64,000 bases of DNA from Flammulina velutipes (Eukaryota > Basidiomycota > Agaricomycetes > Agaricales > Physalacriaceae): NCBI GenBank assembly GCA_011800155.1, contig CM022370.1, positions 682,001 to 746,000 on the forward strand. The letters run 5' to 3'. How positions within the stretch are numbered: position 1 is the stretch's first letter; every line of letters begins with the position of its first letter. The notes beneath the pieces were generated by a model, which saw only the letters and a list, made by a program, of their open reading frames with translations, did not search any database and was not told where the DNA came from. The position numbers and the translations under genes are program-made. Below, one piece after another: positions 37,248 to 47,646 of the stretch.

Positions 37248-38388
37248 TTACGATAACAATCGAACGATAGCTTCGAACGTCGCAAACGTAGCCATATTCA
37301 CTGGCACAGCTCTAATTCGATAACTGTGAGTGTTTAACAAATGAAAACAGCAGTTCACTGACCTGATTAAAGTGGGTGCTAGACCTCTAAAGAATACGCC
37401 CGCGCCCTCTGCCTTATAAGAGTGTGTGATCGTGCTCCAAATTGTTCTATAAGGATTTGGATTGGAATGCACTGCTCCAGGAAGTAAAGGAGCATGATCC
37501 CCCACTGGTAAACCCATGGCAGCGCCCTGCATTCGTGTCTTGATGACATCAAGCGGGAAGGTTGTCAACCAACCAGCAATGCCAGCCAGGCCACCTGCGA
37601 GAAGCATCACCGCCCAACTGGGGGTGGAAGAGCCACTACCATCAAGATCGCGCAGTAGCAGATGTATTTCATCAGGATGGGCGGAGACATCGAGGATGTT
37701 AGGTGACGAAGGAGCGAAGGCTCGGCAAGTAGCTTCATAGGCCCAAAAGTAACCTCCGTATCCAATGTCACGGAGAGCGGTCACGGGCATGCCTCTATAC
37801 AGCCCTTTCAATCCGAAGCCTCCAGTGCGGATGATATCCACCGCCACACTTAGTGTCGATCGTTGGACAAGCCCAATTTGTTGTTGCTGGCGGATCTTTA
37901 TGAGTTCCGTAGGAGTGGTTATAATGGATGATATGATTCCACTTCCAGCACCCGCGAGCGTTATTTGGGTTAGAGTAGGTGGCAAAGCGGAATCTGAGGA
38001 TTGTAGTTTCAGGAGGAAGCGATACGACGCAAATACGAGGCCGTTCATTAGAGCCGTCGTCGCCTGTATATGCAGAAGTGAGTATCGATCCGGGGATAGA
38101 GAGTGTGTGCTTACCAAAGGCGACACGATCCCTTTATACAATCCTACGAACCTCTCCTCCCTCACAATCTTGGCCAGGGCGTCCATGGTAGAGGTGTATT
38201 TGCCTCTCGTAGAAGGGTCTTGGAAGCGCACTTTGACTTTTGGGGCAGACAGTGAAGTAGTCAACGCGCCGGATCTAGAAATACGCACCAGTGTCGAATG
38301 GGTATCCAACGACCAAGCCAGCTATCCCGCTTATCGTTCCAGCGATAAAGTCCACAGTGGGATTGAGTTCAGCTCCTCCATCACTCAT
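37248..38388 (-). CDS. Mitochondrial carrier family protein (SLC25)
   Basis: Four exons (38388-38289, 38236-38115, 38063-37363, 37311-37248) give about 328 residues. The three repeats each carry a P-x-[DE]-x-x-[KR] type signature: GYPFDTVKVRFQ, TTPTELIKIRQQ and TFPLDVIKTRMQ. Glycine-rich entry helices (FIAGTISGIAGLVV, LAGAGSGIISSII, LLAGGLAGIAGWL) precede them. The start is MSDGGAELNPTVDF. It would sit in the inner membrane and exchange a small metabolite. The second-repeat motif TELIKIRQQ recalls carnitine/acylcarnitine or amino-acid carriers, but the substrate is not certain. A loop of about 25 residues between repeats 2 and 3 (SPNILDVSAHPDEIHLLLRD) is longer than usual. Confidence 0.88.
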
Positions 38389-38810
38389 GACCGCGCGCTG
38401 TAGTATCGCTGTCGAGAATGTATGGAGAGAAGGGTGAGATGAGGAGGTCAGAACCTTGGTCCCACATGGCCCCACAAGTCAAATGACGCGGGATATGCCG
38501 AGGCTTGTTATTAAAGTTGCACAGTGAGAGACTACAGTAAGAGTAGCCTACAGCAGGCAGATACATTGGATATAATGTAGCGACAAGGAAGGTCGGATAT
38601 GGGTGGAGCAAAAAGAGACGCGACTAAATACGCCACACTTCAAAGTTCACACATAAATTCAAAAATATCCTACAGCAATGGATATTAGGGTAAGTACAAT
38701 CCATCAATATATCGCTGAAACGAAAATAAATAAAAGTACAAACGGCCCGTACGTATCAAAATTCAGCGGGCTGCTAGGTTTTCAAAGATGTGTTACCATA
38801 ATACCATAAT
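38389..38810. other. Intergenic, carrier promoter and 3' end of NDFIP-like gene
   Basis: About 420 bp between two minus-strand genes. AT-rich near 38640-38800. No gene seen. Confidence 0.45.
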
Positions 38811-40097
38811 CTAAATCAGTCCCGCCGCCCGTAAATCTCTCGCTAACCTAGCTTCCTCAAGCGCCGCACGATCTGGAACGACTACGACATAGCCGTTCGC
38901 ATCGACAATAGCTTGCGGACGCGAAGGTGAGTAAGCAGTACTGTCAAGACCTAACCCAAATGCGGATTCCAAATTCCGGCGGACCTCCTGGTCGCGCTGA
39001 ACGTCAGCAGCGGTGATGCGCCGAGTGGGGGTGTCATTCGAAGAGTCGGATTGAGTGGACTCGTTGATAACCCTCTCCCATCGCTTGGCGCGCCAAAAGC
39101 TGACAGTTGAGTGGAGGAGGATGAACCAGCCAGTGGTCATGAAAAAGAAGGATAGCCACTCCCGCGCTGCTGGTGACATCGAGACGGAATCATCAGATGC
39201 AGGAGGCGGGTAAGACGGGGCACCGTCAGACGTAGCCGTGATTGTACCGCTGCCGCTTCCTGCGTCAAGTCCTCCTATGATGTTCACGACATCGGCACCG
39301 TCCTCTTCAGGGTTAGAGCGAAGGTAGAGACCAAACTGAATGAGGGTGGCTCCCAGGCCAGCGCGACTTCCACAACGACCAGCGTGATTAACGGCCATCA
39401 TGTGGGTCATCACGAAGCCGATGAACTGGAAGAAGAACGAGATCAACGCATGCATCAAGAAGGTAGCGACACCGCCTGTCTCTTCAGCTCCCGAAGCCCC
39501 AGTCTCCCCATCAGGAACAACAATAGTGGTGGTGACTGCATTATACGAAGGTGCTTGGTCGAGTTGAGCGTCCGCATATGAGGGGGGAGACTCCTTCTGA
39601 GCGAACGAGTCTTCGGGGACAAGATGAATGTTTCCATCGGCGTTCATAACGGGCGTAGTGTGTGAAGAGGGCTTGGCAGCGACGTTGGAGAAGACACCAT
39701 CGTTGTCAGTGCCGCCACCGATGATTCGGCCGCCATTTTGATCAACCAGCGTGTAGTCACCACGAGAGAACAGTCGTCGCCACCATACCCGTTTGGGAGT
39801 TGTTTGGACAACAGGTTGTGGGAGCTGACCGTTCGAGTTGCCAATGTCGTTGGGCTGAGCAAACATCGTTGGCGATGGGGGGTCACCAGGAGGAGGCCTG
39901 TCGTAGTCCCGGTCCCTCTCAAAGTCGTAGGCACCTGGAACCTCATTACTCTCGTCACTGCCCTGCCCATCCCAAGCGCGAGCATCTGTCCTTTGGCTGC
40001 TACCAAGAAGTCCAGCCCTTTCATTTCCTTCTTCAATGTCGTCGTGCGTGTCAAGAGCAAAAGCCGCCACCATCTCAGCCTCTGAGGCGGGCGACAT
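38811..40097 (-). CDS. Bsd2/NDFIP-like membrane adaptor for HECT ubiquitin ligases
   Basis: A single uninterrupted exon of 428 codons, unusual here because almost all neighbours have introns. The cytosolic N-terminal half is acidic and Pro-rich and ends with a PPxY motif (SPPSYADAQ) and a related APSY, the kind bound by WW domains of Rsp5/NEDD4 ligases. About three hydrophobic segments follow (TFLMHALISFFFQFIGFVMT, then GLGATLIQFGLYL and LSFFFMTTGWFILLHSTVSF), as in the Bsd2/NDFIP (DUF2370) family. Such proteins sit in Golgi or endosome membranes and deliver cargo, for example metal transporters, for ubiquitination. The start MSPASEAEM is the first in-frame ATG. The loop between TM segments 2 and 3 is long and Gly/Ser-rich. 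Confidence 0.85.
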   Translation of the reverse strand: MSPASEAEMVAAFALDTHDDIEEGNERAGLLGSSQRTDARAWDGQGSDESNEVPGAYDFERDRDYDRPPPGDPPSPTMFAQPNDIGNSNGQLPQPVVQTTPKRVWWRRLFSRGDYTLVDQNGGRIIGGGTDNDGVFSNVAAKPSSHTTPVMNADGNIHLVPEDSFAQKESPPSYADAQLDQAPSYNAVTTTIVVPDGETGASGAEETGGVATFLMHALISFFFQFIGFVMTHMMAVNHAGRCGSRAGLGATLIQFGLYLRSNPEEDGADVVNIIGGLDAGSGSGTITATSDGAPSYPPPASDDSVSMSPAAREWLSFFFMTTGWFILLHSTVSFWRAKRWERVINESTQSDSSNDTPTRRITAADVQRDQEVRRNLESAFGLGLDSTAYSPSRPQAIVDANGYVVVVPDRAALEEARLARDLRAAGLI

Positions 40098-40432
40098 GAT
40101 CGTCGTGGTCGTTGGTTAGAAATGAAGCTGTGACGTGACAGATATACATAGTGACGGGGCCCCTGATACTGATACTGATCCTCCTGACGCCACAGGTCTG
40201 CTCATAAACATTTTCATGATTGTATCCTTCTTCTCTTCAATTGAATGGCACTGATTTGGATAGCCATTCATCGCCCGATCTCCAGGATTGGTACAGTACA
40301 ACGACAACAGACGCCAACTCATAACTAATATCAACAGAGGCTATCCATGGGAATATACATAGAAAATATCAATCTAAGTGCTGTCGTATACAGATGTGAT
40401 CTACAAATTACAAGAAATTAATTACAACCAGT
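40098..40432. other. Intergenic, NDFIP-like promoter and PalH-like B 3' end
   Basis: 335 bp; nothing recognisable apart from the imperfect repeat gatactgatactgatcc near 40165-40181. Confidence 0.4.
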
Positions 40433-42290
40433 TCAGTAAATAGTCGAATCTTTTAGGCGCCAACGCCGCAGAGGCTCCCACCACCAGAGAGAGCGTCGGC
40501 CACCTACCACCGCACCGTAATTTCGTAGTGGAGGTACTGGCGGCGGTCTTTGAAGTGTGGGATATGAATGTATCAGATCGCGAGGTTTGACGGTCTCAGT
40601 CGTCTCTTCTTCATTCAGGTGATTCGCCTCCCTACGTCGTCTAGACAAGTCCGACAGGACAAACGTCTCCGGCGACGGAGCCCTCCGTGATCGAGACGGT
40701 CTGTCGTGAGGAGAGACACTTGAGCCACGCCGAGGAGCTGGCCTGTGAACGCGCCACGCAAAACTACCCAAGCCCCAACCCGTCTGCGTATTGGGCGCTC
40801 CAGATCTCTCCAGCTCCCGGATTCGTTCGGCGCGTTCTATGGCCTGCTTCCTCGCTGCTGTAAGATGAGCTTGTCGAAGCGAAGCATACCAACGATGCAC
40901 GATTTGGGGAAGGAAGTGAGGTAGTGTCCCGGTGGAAGAATCCGATATCTCTGATGGGACGGCAGGACCGTCCTGAACTGCATTGGAACGAGAAGATGGC
41001 TCGCCTCGAGAGCGTGATCGGGAATGGGAATGGGAACGCGAGTGAGAGTGAGACCGTTCAGATGATCGATGGCGAAGCGTTGTGGATTCGACATCGTCAG
41101 AGTGATTACTGAACCGTCCAGCGACGCCTCTCCATACCGTTTGGGCGCACTCTCGTGTGGTGCCCAGGGGACTGTTGTGTTGCATGCGTTTTCTCTTGGT
41201 CCTCCTACGCTCCCTTCTCGCAAGATCCTCAGACCCGTCTGTATCATTGCGGTATAAACCAGTGCCACTTCCCGCTCCAACCCACCACCACCAGCCCAAG
41301 AAGCTCTGCCAAAGAACCACTGCCCACATGAGAGCAGGTAGCCACACGTATTCTTCCTCACGAGGGATGTAGAGGAAATTTAGTGCGGTGCTGACCACGG
41401 CTAGGCTGAGGGCAGCACATCCAAACGCCGCAGTACCTCCATCGGTTCTCCATGCTTGATCTCTGTTTACGAGAATACCCCATACGAAGAGGGATACCGT
41501 AAAGAGAAGGGACAACGTCGCGTTGCAGACGTTCCGGATAACAGATGCCACAGCGTCAACTGTGCGACTCCCGACGATCGGTAATAATTGCATAACCGCA
41601 GCGAGGACGGCCAGTGGTCCTAGTAACCGTTAGCGGAGGTAGATATTGAAGGAGACGATGGTTTACCGAGGAGTGAGAATACCAGTCGTCCTTCCAGTTT
41701 CGAGGGGTACAGCAAAGTCAGGAATTGTATATGTGTGATCTGTTGTGGGTGAGTGATACGCTTGGATGGCCCAAAGATGTGGACATACCTGTATAAGCGC
41801 AGAAGTGGTGGCATTCATGATTAACCAGGTCGCCCGCTCGGCGCTGCTCCATCCGGTGTATGCGTAGTCGCCATCCTCGAGTGGTGGAACATTGACGGCG
41901 ATATATGAAAGCATGTAAGGCCATTGTAGACTCTCCTCGATTGTGGCAGCGAGCACGACATGTAATGTGGCGATGAGTGAGATGAGAAGGGTGGTAACCC
42001 CAGACATTTGTAGGACATAATTGACGGGTGCGAGCGGCCAATGATATTGAGCCGTGAATAAGAGATGAATGAAGAGCACAGCGACAAGTGTTAGGACCAC
42101 GCCCGTAAGTAGAATCTGAACCGGAAGGGAACGAGCAAAGTCTGGGCGATATTCCAAGTAAGGGTCCGCGTCAAAGCTGGTGGATATTAGTTGGGATTTC
42201 TTGGGCAACTTGAGGATTTACTTACCCAAGAGTGTCTTCTGCTGCGACTGACCATGTCAACAACAGAAAGGCCAGCGATTGAAGCAACAT
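40433..42290 (-). CDS. PalH/Rim21-like multi-pass membrane protein, copy B
   Basis: Four exons (42290-42226, 42176-41789, 41739-41667, 41619-40433) give about 570 residues. The first three exons have the same lengths as in copy A (65, 388 and 73 nt). The signal peptide is MLLQSLAFLLLTWSVAAED. The membrane blocks align with copy A: SLPVQILLTGVVLTLVAVLF, ITHIQFLTLLYPSK, LVNRDQAWRTDGGTAAFG and SFLGWWWWVGAGSGTG. The tail of about 300 residues is poorly conserved, with an Arg/Ser/His-rich run (SHSHSRSHSHSRSRSRG), but it ends with the same motif, PLRRWRLKDSTIY. Matching exon lengths and position 14.5 kb away on the same strand point to a local duplication. Function as in copy A is inferred. Confidence 0.7.
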
Positions 42291-42426
42291 GGTAAGACGA
42301 ATGGCGCTGTGGCAGCATTCAAGATGTGTAACCGGTCCAGACCCGAAAACTCTTTGTTGTTATCTATTTCTGTGCTATTTTTATCCGCTTCCAACTACCT
42401 GTCCATTACATGCTATATCATTAGAT

Positions 42427-45400
42427 TTACCCTACAAGACGAAATCTGACAACTGTACGCTGCCCAGGAAAGTGTAGATGAGAATATTCAGGAAGAATGG
42501 CAATCTCCAACTCCCCCTGCATAACCATATGTCCAACTTTCTGCTGACCCCCGAACCTCGTCAGTATCCCCCCATGCTTGAAGTTCACTAGCATACTGCG
42601 CGAGTCAAACTGCAGACCTCCAACTCTTTCCAACTCTCCCTTAACACGTACAACAAAGTCAATGATCGCATCCTTCCTCGCCATTATGTCCGCATCCATC
42701 GCGACAACAGAATATTCCCCGTCGAATCCAAATTGGATCAGTGTCTTCGGTGAGAGTGACGGTGTATTATGGTGAATATACACCGCGTGCACGTCGAAGA
42801 ACCCTCCTAGGCGCTTCCCAAATTCTGCAACCAACGGCAAGAGCGATGAATATTCTGGATAAATTGACACGCGCGGTTCAGCGTTCGAAACCTTCTGGGG
42901 AGGTGATTCCTCAAGCTGTTCGGAGGTTGTCACAGGCCTATCGGTCCTTCGATGCCGCCACCGGGTTCGCAACGTCGCAATCTCTCTATCCAGCTCTGCA
43001 TCCTCTTTGCCTTGCGCTCGAAGCTGGCGCCTCTTTCTCGTCTTCGTTGTACGCTTCCTACAGTCGCGACAAAGTTTGTATGGATAGTCGGTCATAGCGG
43101 GGAGGACTTCGCCGCAGTTCTTCAGAACACAGATGCGAGCCGTCGACGTAGAGGCGTGATTCTTAAGGAAAGTCAATCAAGGTTGGTTGGGGAGTAAAAT
43201 ATAAGTTCACCTGCGTTGCTACTTGAGGCGGTGAGATGTCACATTGAGTAGGATTTATCACTTCCTTCGCAATAGTGTATGTGCCCTTCGTAACTCCCAG
43301 CCGCTTGCGTTGATACTCTCTGTTACGTTCCCGACAAGCACGACATAGTTTCCACGTATACCCTTCCGGTAACAGGATGCCACATTTCTTGATAACGCAG
43401 CGCGGCCCGTCCCCGTCCGGTGCCACAGGAGGCTCTTTAACACGATAGTATGAATTCCGACCTTCCTTGTCATCATCATGGGAAGACACGATATGTTTGG
43501 AGAAGGAACGGGCGGGTAGGCGAATTACGAGTCTCGGGCGCTCTGATTCAGATTCCTCGTCACTTGAATCTTCGAGATCAGAGATAGAGGTCAGGTCACT
43601 ATCCCAGCCAGTAAAACCGCTCGGCTCGGGTGTGTCAATGTCCATAGCTGTCTCTTGGGAAGATGAGGGTTCGGGAGAGGCACGTCCTTGTTGGTTCTGC
43701 GAGGTGGGCGGAGGTGTCAGCAGAGACGAATCTGCCGCAGCAGGAGGGCGCTGGTCAGCGGTGATTGAAGGACCAGGATCTGTGACCATAGGCGCTGGTG
43801 TACGTATGGGTGGACTTTGCTTGTCAAATGCGGAACTGCAAGCTTTACCGGGTATGACTCCATCTGTGCTGTCGGGGAGATCTGCTAGTTTCCGTTTCGA
43901 CGGAATACGCAAGATGACAGATTGTTGGGGAGGCTTGGGGGAAATAGAAATATCACCGAGCAACTTCGGTGAGAGGACAGGCTTAGAAGCTGTCATAGGT
44001 GGCAAGGTGATGGTGATCTTCGGTTGTGTAGCATGATCAGGCTGCGGGGCTTGTTCTGCATTTACGAGCGGAAGAGGGTTAGGACCGGGTCCCAAAGACA
44101 CAGTAGGGTCCTCTTGCTGAGTAGCTTTGGAATGCGTCAACTCGGCCTTTGGAGAAGGAACCGACTGGGCTTTCATTGCTTTCATCTTCCCCTTCCACTC
44201 CTTCATCACACAACTATGGCATCTCTTCGATGTACCTTGCATGTGCATGATACCGTTGCAGCCTGGGGTTGAACAAGTCTTTATCACCGGGCGGGTTGGA
44301 GGTTGGGATGGTCGAGACGCATGCTGACGGGGACGAGGCGGCTGGGGACGAGACTGGGTTGGCACGGTGTCGTGAGGGATGGGATGCTGAGTTGGGACAC
44401 GATACGTCAGAGGAGGAGGTACAGGGAGAGGTTGTGAGGTGAATGGTGAGGTCTTCATCGGGAATGATGATGGTACAGTGATATTGTTCTTCTTTGTGCC
44501 CTTTGTATATTGTCAACAATTTATAATAGCGGAGAGCGTGAGGGCTTACTAGAGCTTGATCACCAGGCGGGGCGGGCCCATGCGAGATAAAAGGTATTGG
44601 AGGCACTTTAACTTTTTCCGTGGATATCAGGCGGGAGTACGGATTAGAACTCAGTCGTCCTTCGGAAGTGTCGCTGGTCACTTGACCAGACTCAATGCAC
44701 ATCTGGCAGAATGGCGCAGCAGTGTCCTTCGCATTTGCCTTCAGAATGCTCCCGCATCCGAAGCGCATGCACAAACGTATATCCACGTTAGGGTTAGGAT
44801 ATGGATTTTGCAAAGCAGGCGGCTGTTGCTGTGCGAATGGCCTTAGGCCAAGCAAACCAGCACAATGACATGACTTACCTGGACCATAGGAGGGCATTTG
44901 GGCTCCCCGCTACGTTGAATGATCTCTCCACGAGAGTTGAAGTGCATGACTTTCTGGATGCTGCGCTTGGGCGCTGGAGGTCGTGTGGTCCTGGGAAATG
45001 ACGGCGGATGTGATCTATAGTGGGATATCTTTGGAAGAAGTTGCGCCTTTGGATCGATTAGCGGAAGAATAATATGGGTTATGTTGTGACATACACGTTG
45101 AGCGGCATGCTCTGAGGAATGCTTCATCAGCAATTGACCGTGTGTTGGCATTGGGATGGTGTGGAACTGAGTGAATGTCAATGACCATTCAGAAAGAGGG
45201 ACTGTGATGTCGTACTGCTGGGGCAACAGGCTGGAAGACGCGACAGTCAGATTTTATGAGATGTATACGAGAAGATGGAACTCACGCGTTCTAAAATCGC
45301 CTCGAATGGGTCCGGCTATGGGAAGGAATAAGATTTGTGCGCTTCAATGCAAATCGAAGCGTACGTATTCCAAACCAGGAGAATCTGGCAAGGGGGAGCT

Positions 45401-45650
45401 AGCATCGCGTACTGGTGCCGGATCGACATCAACAGAACAGATTGATGCTGGACCGTCACCTCGGTCAGGCTGAAAGAATCAGAATCAATACAAAAGACAA
45501 GCGATATGAACCACTCACTGCTTGAGAGATAGTGGCGTAGTTGCTGTCCTTGCTTGCCACAATTGTCGCGCTCGTTGGCGTCAACAGTCCAGACTCCTTG
45601 AACCCAGAGGCCATGGCTTTGCCATTCTCCAGCGAAGGTAACACAGACAT
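42427..45650 (-). CDS. Large protein with four C-x4-C...C-x2-C modules, unknown
   Basis: Seven exons (45650-45519, 45469-45365, 45315-45286, 45217-44879, 44828-44550, 44500-43211, 43161-42427), all phase 0, give about 969 residues. Four cysteine modules occur: CMRFGC…CQMC, CSTPGC…CHSC, CVIKKC…CRAC and CVLKNC…CRDC. Each is C-x4-C, 12-15 residues, C-x2-C, and the last three are followed by basic residues, suggesting zinc-bound nucleic-acid or protein contacts. Between them lie Pro/Ser-rich disordered stretches. The C-terminal 150 residues look folded (FGKRLGGFFDVHAVYIHH, TVVRFRLVG at the end). Exon 3 is 30 nt; exon 4 has two possible NAG acceptors three bases apart. I know no named family. Confidence 0.68.
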
Positions 45651-46304
45651 CGAGGTTTGAGAATATTCGACTGCTCAACCCCTTCATGCCAGTCTCCTTC
45701 GAATAACGCGTGAGATGCAGTACTCTGTCTGGACAGAGACGCTGCAAAAGTAGGTAGCAACCGCAAAACGAGGTCGTTGCTTGTCGTCGTCGTCGAGAAG
45801 GAATTAGTGGGCTGCAGGGCTGCAATGCGGGAAATTTTTGAATTGCATAATCCGAATTTAACCTTTGATCACGAGTTCGCCGCCTACGGCGACGACGACG
45901 GCCTCTCAACCGAACATGCTTGTCTGGCGTTAACGATGGACTGTTTCGTGGTGACTTGGATGATCTCAAGCCGTAACCGTAGCCTCATGTTGGCCACATG
46001 CATAGCTTTATTCGACCCTGCCGCCGTGACCACTCTGTGTTCGTCTCTTTACACGATATGGAGAATTATCGCAGTCTCAGTCAGCTTCATTTTCTCATTC
46101 ACCTCTCAGCTGGTAGAAAGCCCCATGCTCTGCAATAATTATTCAGTCATTCGAAGCCCTTTCGTCGCCACTCGAGTGGCGCGAATTCTACAGGGAAACC
46201 TCCGACGCTTGGATCTCTCCGATGTTTCTTCGGTTTCGTGACTTTTCCGTGAAGGTATAAAGGGTGTAAATCGTCGCACGTCAAGTCTCTCACACACAGT
46301 CGAC
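45651..46304. other. Divergent intergenic region
   Basis: About 650 bp between the four-module gene and the GH12 gene. A 154-codon plus-strand frame (45777-46241) has hydrophobic stretches but starts at a non-ATG codon and has no homology I recognise. Confidence 0.45.
46256..46261 (+). promoter_or_regulatory. TATA box of GH12 gene
   Basis: TATAAA 44 bp upstream of the GH12 start codon. This fits a strongly inducible secreted-enzyme gene. Confidence 0.5.
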
Positions 46305-47427
46305 ATGCTCAGTCTCTCCGCTGTATCTCTCTTCTTGGCTTCTGTTTCTGCTCAAACGCTCACAGGCCAGTTCGACTGTTTGGAAGGTTCCAGCTACTTG
46401 CTCTGTCAAAACCTGTGGGGCGCAGGTGCATACCTTCTCAGATATTTTTGGAAGGTCTCAATGGACTATAACAGCATCTGGCACTGGTTCACAGTCGTCT
46501 ACTCTCATCAAGGCCGAAGGTAACACCATCTCTTGGTCAACAAACTGGACCTGGTCTGGCAACGAGAATGCTGTCAAAAGCTGTAGGTTTTATTCATCAT
46601 GCGTGGCCGGCGAAGTGAACACTCGACAGATGCCAATGTTGAATCTAACGCAAGCAAAGGTGTTCAGGTACTTTACTGCTCTTGTCTCTAATGGTGTTGA
46701 TGACATCGAAACTTTCAGCTGGCTAATGTCACAAGTGCGCCTACAAGGTGGACCTGGAATTATGAGAGTAGGTCGAACGCTATCCGTGCAGATGTCGCGT
46801 AGGTCAAGAGATTACATTCCTTTTGATACATATTAATAACAGTCCTCTACAGCTATGACATCTGGACGGGTGTTCAGTCAGTGGGTGCGCCTGCTTCAGC
46901 CAATTCTTCATATGAACTGTAAGTGCATCTGTTACTGAAGAGAATATTGATGTTCTCAACACCATGTATAGCATGATTTGGCTCTCTAAACTTGGAAGGT
47001 AACTTGGGACACGTATTTTCTCTTTATACAGACTAATATCTTGCAGCATTCAGCCCGTGGGCTCGCAGGTCACGACTGGCACCCAAATTGCTGGCTACAC
47101 ATGGGATGTTTGGAGGGGACCGAACACGAACTGGCAAGTGATCTCGTTCGTCGGCTCGACAGAAATCACGGATTTCAATGTGGATTTGAAAGACTTCTTC
47201 GGTGCGTACCATAAAAAGTGGCTCATTGCTGGTTATGCCTATTGTTTGCTGGTAGACTATGTCGTCGCACAACAAGGGGTGGCATCGACACAGGTAAAAA
47301 TTATTTGCTCTGAGTATGTCCACTGCTGACACTACCACAGTACATTCAGTCCATTCAAGCTGGTACCGAGCCTTTCACGGGCAATGCAAATCTAGTTACA
47401 GCGAATTATAGCGTTTCGATTGTTTAA
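46305..47427 (+). CDS. Secreted GH12 endoglucanase / xyloglucanase
   Basis: Nine exons (46305-46425, 46475-46582, 46630-46667, 46719-46798, 46853-46918, 46972-46998, 47047-47201, 47256-47293, 47341-47427) give about 239 residues, the normal GH12 length. The N-terminus is a signal peptide (MLSLSAVSLFLASVSAQTL). GH12 marks include LLCQNLWG, TISWSTNWTWSG, SAPTRWTWNYE, the nucleophile glutamate in SYELMIWLSKLG and the acid/base glutamate in AGTEPFTGNANL. It would cut beta-1,4-glucan or xyloglucan outside the cell. There is no cellulose-binding module. Intron 1 (46426-46474) is needed to restore frame. Exon 6 is only 27 nt, and introns make up a third of the gene. Confidence 0.93.
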
Positions 47428-47646
47428 ACCCTCGTCCGAGTCGATGATGCTGGTGTAAATACACGGTATTTCATTATCTAGCTACCTGCCTCGCTATATA
47501 TACCACTGCTGAAAGAGCTAGCCAAATGCTTCTGTACTCGAAATCAGCCGTCAGTTTGATCCGAGTGCTATTGTGTAACTCAATGTCGTTGTTGACCCTG
47601 ACCTCAACTTGCATCCTGCCAACATCTCCTCTAGCACCCACCGCCC

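Noticed and set aside
42900..44036. Long plus-strand open frames opposite the four-module gene
   Set aside because: They are shadows of the Ser/Pro-rich minus-strand exons, which have the cysteine modules and consistent phase-0 splicing.
45777..46241. 154-codon plus-strand frame with hydrophobic stretches
   Set aside because: It starts at a non-ATG codon in the divergent promoter region, has no splice partner or family motif, and a competing minus-strand frame of similar length exists.
46426..46441. 16 bp segment gtgcat…ctcag as the first GH12 intron
   Set aside because: It would keep frame but is far too short. The 49 bp intron 46426-46474 gives a better GH12 match (NLWGAASGTGSQ).
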